64,000 nucleotides of DNA. Origin: Riptortus pedestris (lineage: Eukaryota; Arthropoda; Insecta; Hemiptera; Alydidae). The translations under genes and the position numbers were made by a program. The DNA lies in contig CM032232.1 of NCBI GenBank assembly GCA_019009955.1, positions 68,924,001 through 68,988,000 of the forward strand. The letters are read 5' to 3'. The notes under the pieces were generated by a model. That model did not search any database, was not told the origin of the DNA, and saw only the letters and a list, made by a program, of their open reading frames with translations. Numbering within the stretch: the first letter of the stretch is position 1; each line of letters opens with the position of its first letter. Shown here in pieces: positions 12,501 through 22,017 of the stretch.

Positions 12501-12589
12501 AAGCAGTTACTACAGATGTCACTATCTACCCAAACATCATCCTAAAGACTGAAAATCCTATAATCTTGAAATTCTTTCCAAGAATCTAG
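471..12589 (+). CDS. CYP4-type cytochrome P450, last six coding exons (5' part outside window)
   Basis: Heme-thiolate monooxygenase, normally anchored in the ER membrane, hydroxylating fatty acids, hormones or xenobiotics; the substrate cannot be read from sequence. Exons by GT-AG borders and frame: 471-519, 7525-7634, 8475-8543, 8617-8785, 11204-11380, 12435-12589 with a TAG stop. They join in one open frame of 729 bases (243 codons with stop), and every junction phase agrees. Visible landmarks: the CYP4-type I-helix segment [17 protein letters not shown], the K-helix ETLR (ExxR), and the heme loop [10 protein letters not shown] followed by [12 protein letters not shown]4 proteins are about 500 residues, so roughly the first half is missing upstream of the window. 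No coding damage is seen, so this half looks functional. Introns are 73-7005 bp and hold HINE-like copies and the merged element at 2798-6462. Confidence 0.93.
944..1635 (-). mobile_element. Merlin (IS1016-like) DNA transposon, internally deleted
   Basis: About 690 bp with matching inverted ends: tacttgtgtattatatcc on the left, and its complement in gtggatataatacacaagta on the right, continuing into a roughly 36 bp match. Inside lies a minus-strand N-terminal transposase piece. No clear 8-9 bp target duplication was found. It sits in a CYP4 intron. Confidence 0.75.
1101..1517 (-). pseudogene. Merlin transposase N-terminal fragment
   Basis: 138 residues. The region around [20 protein letters not shown], the cysteines of a small zinc-binding fold ([19 protein letters not shown]), and [19 protein letters not shown] are the recognisable start of Merlin/ISXO2-like transposases. 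After [14 protein letters not shown] the DDE catalytic core is absent, and the frame jumps to the normal 3' end of the element. The product would bind ends at best and cannot catalyse transposition. A second, differently deleted copy lies at 45644-46195. Confidence 0.75.
1704..2595 (+). mobile_element. Solo LTR, family S, copy 1
   Basis: Begins TGTTAGGGCG and ends GACTGAACA, that is TG...CA, and is flanked on both sides by the 5-base duplication ATAAT (1699-1703 and 2596-2600). 892 bp, with no internal retroelement sequence, as left by LTR-LTR recombination. Two relatives lie at 5247-6022 and 17394-18391. They share the start, the end, and an internal aatgctagcatta palindrome. The parent element (Ty3/gypsy or BEL by the 5 bp duplication) is not in the window. 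Confidence 0.88.
3984..5074 (-). pseudogene. DD41D mariner-type transposase, one frameshift
   Basis: Cut-and-paste transposase, on the minus strand. The start at 5074 gives [18 protein letters not shown], a helix-turn-helix DNA-binding region. A single frame change near 4795 moves the reading to the frame of the C-terminal part, which ends at 3984. Catalytic residues seen: D in [10 protein letters not shown] in [11 protein letters not shown], and D in [11 protein letters not shown] count 41 residues between the second and third D, the spacing that defines the rosa (DD41D) family. All three are present, so apart from the one-base break the gene is well preserved. A residue substitution in the core could still have been missed. 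Confidence 0.8.
5247..6022 (-). mobile_element. Solo LTR, family S, copy 2
   Basis: 776 bp in reverse orientation, from tgttcagtcgtc to the complement of the TGTT start (ccccaaca). The flanking duplication is AAATT (5242-5246 and 6023-6027). It is nested inside the DD41D transposon. Confidence 0.88.
6463..7524 (+). other. CYP4 gene 1 intron, no recognised element
   Basis: AT-rich. A minus-strand stretch at 6615-6845 is open for 76 codons but resembles no family I know. Confidence 0.4.
7525..7634 (+). CDS. CYP4 gene 1, exon with start of I-helix
   Basis: Acceptor aacag, donor gtaagt. It encodes [13 protein letters not shown] through EEVDTFTFA, the CYP4 signature region before the oxygen-binding helix. 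Confidence 0.93.
8475..8543 (+). CDS. CYP4 gene 1, I-helix exon (GHDTTS)
   Basis: Acceptor aaag, donor gtatgt; 23 codons, phase 0 at both ends. It carries [19 protein letters not shown], the oxygen-activation threonine region. Confidence 0.93.
8617..8785 (+). CDS. CYP4 gene 1, K-helix exon (ETLR)
   Basis: Acceptor atcag, donor gtaagt. It encodes the J-helix region and the invariant ETLR with the following [10 protein letters not shown], typical of CYP4. Only 73 bp of intron separate it from the preceding exon. Confidence 0.93.
9322..10062 (+). mobile_element. HINE-like element, complete copy
   Basis: The best reference copy. It starts ttttagcagatttccc followed by the imperfect palindrome ccttaggggaaatc. 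It then has the (TA)n core at about 9449-9508 and the block gtctgttaacgctctagcgg, and ends gggaaatctgcttagtttacgcagcccctgcgtgacggacttttt. The last part contains the hairpin ACGCAG-CCC-CTGCGT. It lies in the K-helix/PERF intron of CYP4 gene 1. Confidence 0.78.
10063..11203 (+). other. CYP4 gene 1 intron, right part
   Basis: Contains a C-run near 10358 and AT-rich sequence. No exon or known element recognised. Confidence 0.4.
11204..11380 (+). CDS. CYP4 gene 1, PERF and heme-loop exon
   Basis: Acceptor ctgtag, donor gtatac. It carries [10 protein letters not shown] (the PERF region) and [14 protein letters not shown], including the cysteine that ligates heme iron. Confidence 0.95.
11381..12434 (+). 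other. CYP4 gene 1 last intron
   Basis: AT-rich with a strong polypyrimidine tract before the acceptor. No mobile element recognised. Confidence 0.45.
12435..12589 (+). CDS. CYP4 gene 1, terminal exon
   Basis: The acceptor attag follows a long T-tract. It begins by completing the heme-loop glycine and reads [18 protein letters not shown] to ILKFFPRI and TAG, the normal CYP4 C-terminus length. Confidence 0.93.
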
Positions 12590-13094
12590 ATGCAAAAACC
12601 AAGAATAAGTAATTGGCCTAATGTAAAGGTATTAAGCTTTTAGACTTGCTCAAAGCAAAACTTTGAAAATACTTTTATGGGTTACACATTATTCAAGGTT
12701 CAAATCTCATTGTTACTCATGATTTTCTAACAGGAAAAGCACACGTTGACTATTCACAAGATCAGAAATGTATTGTGAATTGCAAAGGACTCTCTCTCTT
12801 TCTAGAAATTACCATTAGGAGTTCAAATTGTTGTATTGCATTAAGTTAGTAATCTCTAAAGTGCCACTGTACATCATTCCCATTAGTCCAGGAGGGACAT
12901 CTAAAGTAACAAATTCCATAGGTGCTTTGGATGGGGGAGGGGGGAGTATACCTGAAAAAAGAGTGAGTGTAATTCACATTATGTGTAACAGTCACTTTTT
13001 TAAACAAATAAATTAAGTTTATATTAGATATTTGACAATATCAACATAATTATTATAAAACAAACAACCTACTTATTACTGTATATCTATATGA
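12590..13094 (+). other. 3' flank of CYP4 gene 1
   Basis: AT-rich 3' untranslated or intergenic sequence. The aataaa at about 13007 could serve as a polyadenylation signal; none was confirmed. Confidence 0.35.
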
Positions 13095-13260
13095 AGAACT
13101 CTAAGGTTCATCTTATTTCCTATTTAAATTGAGGGGGGCCATTTGTTTTAAGTTTCAGACCACTCTGAGAACAATGGCATCAAAATTGATAATATTGTCT
13201 GTCTGTCTGTTTCTTACTCAATCACTCAATAATGGCTATTTCTATGTTTTTTATATTTGA
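13095..13260 (+). repeat. Dispersed repeat U, copy 1
   Basis: Shares the order of blocks 'actctaaggtt', 'agaacaatggcatcaaaattga' (with one change) and 'tctgtctg' with 51335-51450. Origin unknown. Confidence 0.5.
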
Positions 13261-13567
13261 AAGCCAATTGTGCAGTTTTATCTGCATCATGCTTCATTCC
13301 GGATTCAATTTTACCACGCGTGTTACATTTTTAAAACAGCTGATTTTGTATGTATGACCAACCAAAAACTCTTATTTCATTTTTGCCAAAGGATATGTTT
13401 ATTTTTCTACTCCCATTCAGTACCCCAGCTGGAAAAAAAATAGTGCTCAAGTACACACAATTACTTGTAGGAGATAATTTAGTAAAGCAAATATATTATT
13501 ATATGTACCAATAAAAATGTTTGCTGGCTTTTGTTTTTGTTTTTTTTTAAATCATCCTTAAATATAT

Positions 13568-13672
<105 letters not shown>

Positions 13673-14148
13673 AAAATGCCTGTGAGTTTGTAGTTCTAAA
13701 ATCCCCCATTAATTCCATTTTCTGTAAGACTGTTTCTTTAACGATAATAAACACACAATGAAACCGCCATAGTAAAAAAGTAACGAGTACACTCCATTGA
13801 AGGAGGTACACTCCTTGGTGGAGTTGATAATCATTACATAATCAGCAGGAGTGCAGCGTAAATCACGTGACAGGACTTGGTCTTGCTAGTGCATGGCAGG
13901 AAAACATTAGTATTTACGAGCTCTTTTGCTCTGTCCTTTACTAATGACCTGGAAACTATTGGGTTGTAACACACGAAGTGTCCGATTTTTTAAACCCTAA
14001 TCTTTATAAAGGATTAAAACGTTGTGTGTTGATTCCAAGCAAAATATTTACCATCTATAATAAACATTTGTTAATCCTCAAGTCGCAAGCTATATTTGTT
14101 TTTGTCCCAAGTAGGCTTACATATTTTAGTTTAATATCAATCGGGAAC

Positions 14149-14787
14149 ATGGAAACATGCGATTTCCGGATAATTTTCTTTTACGAGTATAAACTTGGTC
14201 ATTCCGCGGCCCAGTCAGCGAGGAATATTAATCATGCGTTTGGCGAAGGGAGTGCTAATGAAAGAACTATTCGTCGTTGGTTTTCAAAATTTTCTTCAGG
14301 AGATACGATTTTAGAAAATCAGCCCCGTGGACGACCTCACTCATCAGTGGAGGACGAAGATCTTAAAAAAAGCTGTTGAAGAAGACCCTCATAAAACAGT
14401 CAGAGAACTTCCGTCAGAGCTAGGCACAAGTCATATGACGGTCTCCAGGCATTTAAAAACGATTGGAAAGGTGAAAGAGCTCGATTCCTGGGTCCCGCAC
14501 GAGCTCAACGAACGTCAGCAGTTAAAACGCCAAGAGACGTGTGTTTCTTTGCTTGCTCGTCAATGAACCACCGACCACATGTTACAATACAGACAGTGAA
14601 CAAATTAAAGGAGTTGGGCTATGAAGTCCTACCACACCCCCCATATTCCCCTGATCTATCTCCTACAGACTACCACTTTTTTCGGAGTTTGGACAACTTT
14701 TTGCGAGGAAATTTTTTTACAGATGATTTAGACATTAAAAATGCATTTTCTAAATTTCTTTCAACACGTGACACAAACTTTTTCTAA
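14149..14787 (+). pseudogene. Mariner transposase, frameshifted and internally deleted
   Basis: The ATG at 14149 starts METCDFRIIFFYEYKLGH, followed by the paired-type DNA-binding half, including AFGEGSANERTIRRWFSKF and RGRPHSSVEDED. A frameshift near 14360 leads into HKTVRELPSELGTSHMTVSRHL and the mariner signature WVPHELN. A stop follows at LLARQ. The frame then resumes as RPHVTIQTVNKLKELGYE and YSPDLSPTDYHFF, where the last D is the third catalytic residue. The block holding the first aspartate, and most of the second-aspartate motif, is gone. The product cannot catalyse transposition. Confidence 0.82.
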
Positions 14788-14880
14788 AGTGGGATAGAAA
14801 ACTTGGTAAGTCGTTGGCAGAAGTGTATTGAAAATGATGGTAAATACTTTGAATGAATAATATTTCAGATTCGATCTCAA

Positions 14881-15002
14881 TTTTAGCAGATTTCCCTTAA
14901 GGGAAATCAACTATTGAGGTCGTACTCATGATGCGAGTTTCGAAAAATTTCTTCAAATGTCCATCGATCCTACCCAGGAGATGAAGAAAATGAGGTCCGT
15001 TC

Positions 15003-15066
<64 letters not shown>

Positions 15067-15623
15067 CTGTTAACGCTCTAGCGGTCGCAATTCTTGTTTG
15101 ATCGTTACTAAACTCAATATTTAAACGTTTTATGCAAAAAGACAGATCAAGTTCGTTAATGGCTGAAATAGGTCCAGTGGGAGGGGGGAGGTTTAGAGGG
15201 GGATTTTCGAAAATTCGAAATATCTCCGTTATCATACGTCGGATCAAAACATTGTATAGAACCAATCTTATTGCAAATTAAATTTACTATAAATATTGTT
15301 CTATTCATTTATTCTGTATCTTGAATATTAACCGAGATATTTGCATTTGTATTCTGCGTGATACTGGTCACCAGTAGGCTATGTTCGAACTTTCCGGCGA
15401 GAGCTCTGGCGGCCGTTTCTATAACTTCGCCCCTCGTGAATAGGTTTAGAGGTTAGGTCAACTGTTTTTTTGGGGCTAGAAACTATTGGGTTGTTACGCC
15501 CTAAATAATGTTTTAGGTTTAGAGGTTTCTTACTACTACAGTTGTTATTAGGCAGATTTCCCTATTGTAAAACTTCACGTGGGAAATCTGCTTAGTTTAC
15601 GCAGCCCCTGCGTGACGGACTTT
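14881..15623 (+). mobile_element. HINE-like element in the mariner 3' part
   Basis: Complete copy: ttttagcagatttcccttaaggg start, (TA)n core at 15009-15062, end hairpin and gacggacttttt. It sits between mariner 3' sequence and the mariner right terminal repeat. Confidence 0.8.
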
Positions 15624-15904
15624 TTCATTTTTTTCCTGATTCTACAAACGGTCATTTCATATGTTACAACCCAATATATTACAGCATTAAACTTAATTTC
15701 CACAACTTGACAATATCGTGCTATATGGGATGATGAGCTACAGAAAACTAAATGCTGATGAGTTTGTAAGAATTCTGCATCATTTTAGCAGATTTCCCTT
15801 AAGGGAAATCAGCTATTGAGGTCGTACTCATGACGCGAGTTTCGAAAAATTTCTTCAAATGTCCATCGATCCTACCCAGGAGATGACGAAAATGAGGTCC
15901 GTTC

Positions 15905-15946
<42 letters not shown>

Positions 15947-16020
15947 CTGTTAACGCTCTAGCGGTCGCAATTTTTGTTTGATCGTTACCAAACTCGGAAT
16001 GTAATCGTTTTATGTAAAAA

Positions 16021-16803
16021 GTCCGTCACGCAGGGGCTGCGTAAACTAAGCAGATTTCCCTCGTGAAGTTTAGTAATAGATAAATATACATACTGCTAAC
16101 ACAACACCGTGAATAAATACAAACGGAAATAAGAAATGTTTCATCCAATTTCAATAGCCTGCCGACAGGAAGCGTTAGGTTAGAAATGTAAACAAACGGG
16201 TCCCGCCTCACACCGGAAAGAAAAACAATTACTGAAATATATCAGAATATAACACATTAATTTTATTGAGAACTATTTACTATATCTAGTACTGTAATTA
16301 ATAATGAGTCAGAATAATTGTTATCTCAATCAATAAAATTTTAGTAGTCCAAAACTTTAAGATGGGGGGGAGGTCACCAGGACATATTTGCATCTATCTC
16401 GTATAATAAAGGTCTCTTGAATACAATTTTTGGTATTTAAACTTCCAATAATGTGATTTATTATGTAGCAGAGTATTGTTTATGTAACATGAGTAGAAGT
16501 GGCGGTTTGGTGAAAACTGAAAAATGCAAATATCTCGGTTAATATTCAAGATAGAGAATAAATGTATATAACAATATTTATAGTAAATTTAATTTGTAAT
16601 AAGATTGATTCTGTATAATTTTTCGATCCGACGTATAGTAACGGAGATATTTCGAATTTTCGAAAATCCTCCCCTCTAAACCCCCCCTCCCACTGGTCCG
16701 ATTTCAGCCGTTAACGAACTTGATCTTTCTTTTTACATAAAACACTTAAATATGAAGTTTGGTAAGGATTAAACAAAAATTGCGACCGCTAGAGCGGTAA
16801 CAG

Positions 16804-16873
<70 letters not shown>

Positions 16874-16999
16874 TTTTGAACGGACCTCATTTTCGTCATC
16901 TACTAGGTAGGATCGATGGACATTTGAAGAAAAATGTCGAAAATTCCGTCATGAGTACAACCTCAATAGCTGATTTCCCTTAAGGGAAATCTGCTAAAA
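16021..16999 (-). mobile_element. HINE-like element, long subtype, inserted in another copy
   Basis: Runs from gtccgtcacgcaggggctgcg to gggaaatctgctaaaa. It has an extra internal block containing a G-run and 'ggtctcttga', shared with the copy at 62003-62976. (TA)n core at 16809-16871. Confidence 0.8.
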
Positions 17000-17393
17000 G
17001 GAAGATCAAGTTCGTTAATGGCTGAAATCGGACCAGTGGAAGGGGGGGGTGGTTAGAGGGGAGGATTTTCGAAAATTCGAAATATCTCAGTTACTGTACA
17101 TCGAATCAAAAAAATTGTATAGAACCAATCTTATTGCAAATTAAATTTACTATAAATATTGTTCTATACATTTATTCTGTATCTTTAATATTAACCGAGA
17201 TATTTGCATTTGTATTGTGAGTGTCGTCGGCTATGTTCGGGAGTTTCCGCCGAGCGCTAGTGTGGCCGTTTCACTAACTATTCGTCCTCGTGAGAATAGG
17301 TTACTACTACTGTTATTATTAGGCAGATTTCTCTATTGTAATACTTCACGTGGGAAATCTGCTTAGTTTACGCAGCCCCTGCGTGACGGACTT

Positions 17394-18391
17394 TGTTCAG
17401 TCGTCAGTTTGTATTTTAAACTTCCCGCTCTCGCAGTTTTCATAGACCCGCCACACACACATGCATATCGCCAAGGCCGTGGCTACAGCGGAAAAACACA
17501 TGCAGTTCAAGAAGGCATCGGCCAGCAACAAGGATAGAGTCAGTTGCTTTTAGACGCCCGCTACAGTCAGTTGCTCTCAGACGTTGGGGTCGTTCATACG
17601 GCCAGGGGGGCCGTAGCCCCTTTCCCTCCACTACAGATCACCGCTCCATAGATAACCGCTTCACAGATAACCGCTTCATAGACAACCGCAGTTGGAAGTC
17701 ACCCGTGAGAGTCTATGATCACCTCTACTAGAGTCAACAGGTTTTGCTGCTCCCGCCTTTCTCCTTCTTGGCCACGTGCCCATCCAGATTTATCACCGCT
17801 ACCAGACTGCATCATCTCTAGGAAGTGCATGATTCCCGCTATTAACGACCTAATAATGCTAGCATTATGAGCGCAAGTATCGCATGAGTACTCATATATA
17901 TTATAGGACCCACTGCTAATTTAGTGTGTATAGTTATGGCCGCCATCTTAGTACATAAAGGTTGTTTACGGCCTAAATTTCATGTTTTGTTATAGAGATA
18001 TATTTAACTATTCAATTTCCCTAATTCTTAACATATTAGTTCTTAACGTTTGTTTAATGCTTACATTTCATGTTTTGTTATAGAGATATATTTAACTATT
18101 CAATTTCCCTAATTCTTAACATATTAGTTCTTAACGTTTGTTTAATGCTTACATTTCATGTTTTGTTATAGAGATATCTTTAACTATTCAATATACCTAA
18201 TTCTTAAGAGAACTCACATAGTTGCTTTGTCTTCTTTATTTATCTTTTTCCCTCATCTCTCCATGAGAAATAACAAATGTTTCAGTCTAAATTCTCTCCC
18301 ACCTTTTCTTGCCTTAAACACTAGATTTCCGCCATTACATTTTGGTGCCGACATTTTCTATTACATCTAAAGATTACCGCACGCCCCTACA
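17394..18391 (-). mobile_element. Solo LTR, family S, copy 3, with 88 bp tandem repeat
   Basis: 998 bp, from tgttcagtcgtc to cgcccctaca, flanked by the 5-base duplication GACTT (17389-17393 and 18392-18396). Inside, an 88 bp unit beginning catgttttgttatag starts at 17981, 18069 and 18157, which explains its greater length. Confidence 0.9.
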
Positions 18392-18396
18392 GACTT

Positions 18397-18707
18397 TTTT
18401 CTTGCAAGAACGTGGGCAAAAATCGTAATATGTTATAATCTACAGGGATAGTCGCATAAAACAAAACTGAAACTCCATTATGGGTAACATGCTCTTCCTG
18501 CCTTCAAAAAAATTGAAAATTCCCATGTGTCATATGGTTCTAGAAGATATACACCCCAAATAGTGTGATCCTATGGATGTGCTATGAAGGAAGGTTGTCA
18601 AAGAGGGCGGTTTATTCCTGGTGGCCTTTATACATTTTTCAGGACAGCAAGACTTCAACTTGCACCTTTCAAAGTGCATTACATCCAACTGGTTTATATT
18701 AGTCCAC
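18397..18707. repeat. Fragment of dispersed repeat U-like sequence
   Basis: 18540-18665 resembles 51600-51745 in block order, including 'tttcaggacag'. The rest is AT-rich with nothing recognised. Confidence 0.35.
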
Positions 18708-19207
18708 CGATCCTACAGAGGTGATGACGAAAATGAGATCCGTTCAAAACTATACTTATGTATATACACCATCATGACGGTTTAAAGGCTATAATTGTAG
18801 TTGAAACCATTGTGTTGTATAGGAAACTGCTCTTTTCATATTACTATACTCACCGAAATCCATAAGATGCCTGATGTCTTCAAAATAAGATTTTCTAGGC
18901 CTTCCTCTTTCCACTATGCTCTGCATATCAAGTTCATTAATGGCTGAAATCAAACTAGTGGGATTGGGGGGGGGGGAGGGATTTCGATTTTCTACAATGG
19001 CCATTCTAAACATTTTTTTTCGTAACTGAAGTATTATCGAATTATTCGTACGTCCTTGTTTTCTGCCTTCAGTAACCCCCCTCCCTTTCTATCATCGGTT
19101 TTTTTTTCTCCCAATTTTTTACAATTAGAGAACATGTGGTGAGATTAGATCACAAATGTGTTATACTAGGAAATGGGAAATCTGCTTAGTTTATGCAGCC
19201 CCTGTTT
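18708..19207 (+). mobile_element. Degraded HINE-like element with an RTE-type LINE tail inside
   Basis: 'gatcctac..gatgacgaaaatgagatccgttcaaaac' on the left. 'attaatggctgaaatc', a G-run and 'gggaaatctgcttagtttatgcagcccctg' on the right. A minus-strand LINE remnant at about 18789-18925 sits where the TA core should be. Confidence 0.6.
18789..18925 (-). pseudogene. RTE-like LINE C-terminal remnant
   Basis: The minus-strand peptide ERGRPRKSYFEDIRHLMDF, then GEYSNMKRAV, resembles the extreme C-terminus of RTE-clade reverse transcriptases (the basic GRPRK.. and MKR blocks). A sister fragment lies at 49825-49905. Too short for firm clade placement. Confidence 0.45.
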
Positions 19208-19442
19208 CTGTGCTGTCTATAAAACCACGACAAAAAAGGCTGATTTAGTTGTCACAATCTTAGAATGTATGAAGTGTTACCTCTTGGAAATATTCAAGTA
19301 AAATTTGCTTTCCATGATGTATTTTTCTTTAAAACCTTTGTTTCTTCATCATTCATCTCGTGTGTTTAAGCAGTGTCTGTGAAAACAATGCTGTATATAA
19401 GATATTTGAATTCATGCCAAGGAAGAGGAAGGAATTATTTTA

Positions 19443-19748
19443 TTAGCAGATTTCCCACAAGGAAAATCAGCAATTGAGGTTGTACTATAATGTGATTTTC
19501 GCAATGTTTCCTCAAATATCCATCGATCCAACCTAGGAGATGACGAAAATCCCGTCGGCGAGATCTAAGCAGATCTCCCAAATGTGAGCATGACACTCTA
19601 GTGATCTCAACTCAGCATCTATTCTCTACTACTCCCGACGTAAGGTGCCTATGTAAACAGGAATTGAAATGCAATCTGGACTTGAGAAGTTTAGTGACAT
19701 GGGAAATCTGCTTAGTTTACGCAGCCGCTGCGTGACGGACTTTTTTTT
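19443..19748 (+). mobile_element. HINE-like element, short deleted copy
   Basis: About 305 bp, with both ends: ttagcagatttccc and gggaaatctgcttagtttacgcagccgctgcgtgacggac. It has no TA core. Confidence 0.7.
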
Positions 19749-19800
19749 TAGTACGGTTCAATCGTTAGTGCCCAATAAAATTGTTGGCTCAGACTTTAAT

Positions 19801-19909
19801 TTTTATCAGATTTCCCCTCGAGGGAAATCAGCTATTGAGGTCGTACTCAAGACGCGATTTTCAAAAAATTTCTTCAAATGTCCATCGATCCTACCCAGGA
19901 GATGACGAA
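19801..19909 (+). mobile_element. HINE-like 5' end fragment
   Basis: tttatcagatttcccctcgagggaaatc through gatgacgaaa, then abruptly joined to an inverted copy. Confidence 0.65.
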
Positions 19910-20504
19910 AAAGTCCGTGAGGCAGGGGCTGCGTAAACTAAGCAGATTTCCCACGTGACGTTATACAATAGAGAAATCTGCCTAATAACAGCTGTAGTAG
20001 TAAGTAACCTCTAAACCAATTCACGAGGGACGAATAGTTACAGAGACGGCCGCCAGAGCTCTCGGCGGAAAGGCCGAACATAGCCGACCACACGCAGAAT
20101 ACAAATGCAAATATCTCGGTTATTATTCAAGATACAGAATAAATGAAAACAATATGTATAGTAAATTGAATTTGCAATAAGATTTATTCTATACAATTTT
20201 TCGATCCGACGCATAATAACGGAGATATTTCGACTTTTCAAAAATCCTCCCCTCTAACCACCCCCCTCCCACTGGACCGATTTCAGCCATTAACGAACTT
20301 GATCTTCCTTTTTATATAAAACGATTATATTCCGAGTTTGGTAACGATCAAAGAAAAATTGCGACCGCAATATATATATATATATATACAGTTTCGAACG
20401 GATTTCATTTTCGTCATCTACTAGGTTGGATAAATGGACATTTGAAGAAAAATTTCGAAAATTCCGTCATGAGAACAACCTCAATAGCTGATTTCCCTTA
20501 AGGT
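19910..20504 (-). mobile_element. HINE-like element, inverted
   Basis: Starts agtccgtgaggcaggggctgcg and ends ctgatttcccttaagg. Only about 10 TA units remain at its core. Confidence 0.7.
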
Positions 20505-21042
20505 CCCCCTTAGTAGTCCAAGAACTAAAGAAGGGGGGGGGGCGGATGAACAGAACGTATTTGCATAAATCTCACAAAGTAAGGAAGGGAAGGTAAGGTT
20601 AGAAACGACAAGTTAGAAGAAGCTTCCGCCTGAGCCGAGAAATGACGAAGATGGCCGACATAATCCGAACTATACCCGACCACAGACTTCATAAAAATGC
20701 AAATATCTCGGTTAATATTCAAGATAGAGAATAAGTGTATATAACAATATTTATAGTAAATTTAATTTGCAATAAGATTGGTTCTATACAATTTCGATCC
20801 GATGCATAATAACGGAGATATTTCGAATTTTCGAAAATCCCCCCTCTAAACCCCCCCTCCCACGGGTACGATTTCAGCCATTAACGAACTTGATCTGTCT
20901 TTTTACATAAAACGGTTAAATATCGAGTTTCGTAACGATCAAACAAAAATTAGCATCGATGGGCATTTGAAGAAATGTTTCGAAAATGGCGTCATGAGTA
21001 TGACCTCAATAGCTGATTTTCCTCAAGGCAATTCCCCTAAAA
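20505..21042 (-). mobile_element. HINE-like fragment at left edge of the P450 segmental duplication
   Basis: Carries 'tagtagtccaag', the shared body (tctcggttaatattcaagatag), then at about 20951 jumps straight to 'gcatcgatgggcatttgaag'. The TA core is missing. From 20952 on, the sequence matches 59960 onward. Confidence 0.65.
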
Positions 21043-22017
21043 GAATTAAGGGTCTGTGGGATGTAAACGGGGGTCCCCGATAGTCAGTCACATTTAATAT
21101 GTCCGGATTTTAATTTTTAATTAAATTACATTTTTGAACATTAATAAAATAATTATATTTATTAATTTTATTTTAATTGAAAAACTTAAAATTTTTAAAT
21201 TAAATAATTTACATCCCTGATTGTAGGGACTGTTGCAATTTGATAATATTAGTAGTGAATTAATACAATTGAACTAAACACTGAAACAGTTAAATGTCGA
21301 GTATGCAATAGGTCATAAAAAACATTTTCGAAACAAGAAAGTAAAACCATAATTTCTGACGTCAACACACAATGAATTTATATGTATCTAGCATAATAAA
21401 GGTCTCTTGAAAACAATATTTGATAATTAACCTTATTATATATAATGATTAGGAGTGGAGGCTTACTAAAGGGTGAATATTGAAATTTTTCAAAAATTCT
21501 AAATATCTCCGTTATTATTTGTCAGATCGAAAAATTATATAATACTAACCTTATTGAAAATTTAATGTTCTATGAATGTTTTTTCCAGAATTTTGATTAT
21601 TAACCGAGATATTTCCATTTTTTTTTTCAGTCTTCAGTAAACCCCAAACTTCTACTCACCACATATTAACAATAAGCTATTATAAAACATTAACCTCTTC
21701 ATTCTAAGTTTAAATACCAAATATGGTCTTCATTGAACTTTTGCTTTGTGATATACATGCAAAAATGTTATGTGACAATGACTTCATCAATTAAGATTTT
21801 TGGTTATTTACTCGTAATTGTTTGTTTGATTGGTGTGTGTGAGTGCATGCATGTGCGTGTGCGTGTGTATAGATAAACAATGTTTAAACTCACTGTCACA
21901 ACAAATTTACTTACTTATTTCTAACTGAATTCTCTGACTGGTTTTGTAAAATTCAACCAATCAATATTCTCTCTCTCTCAAAAAGAATAAAAAATGTAAT
22001 ATAATCTATTCTTACAG

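Larger units (their letters stand above)
13959..15674 (+). mobile_element. Mariner (DD34D type) with nested HINE-like copy
   Basis: The terminal inverted repeats ttgggttgtaacac and atgttacaacccaa are flanked by TA (13957-13958 and 15675-15676). A complete HINE-like copy at 14881-15623 lies in its 3' part. Without that insert the element is about 970 bp, shorter than the usual 1.3 kb because of an internal coding deletion. Confidence 0.85.
15783..18396 (+). mobile_element. HINE-like element split by another HINE-like copy and a solo LTR
   Basis: Segments 15783-16020, 17000-17393 and the last bases after 18391. The uninterrupted order at 9322-10062 shows that 'tgtaaaaaggaagatcaag' was broken at its A-run by 16021-16999. 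The terminal 'gacggactt' was then broken by the LTR. Confidence 0.78.

Noticed and set aside
16026..16211. Open frame shared with 62760-62966 (MRR.. and MFFFP.. peptides)
   Set aside because: The similarity is the nucleotide sequence of the long HINE-like subtype read on different strands; no protein family is recognised.
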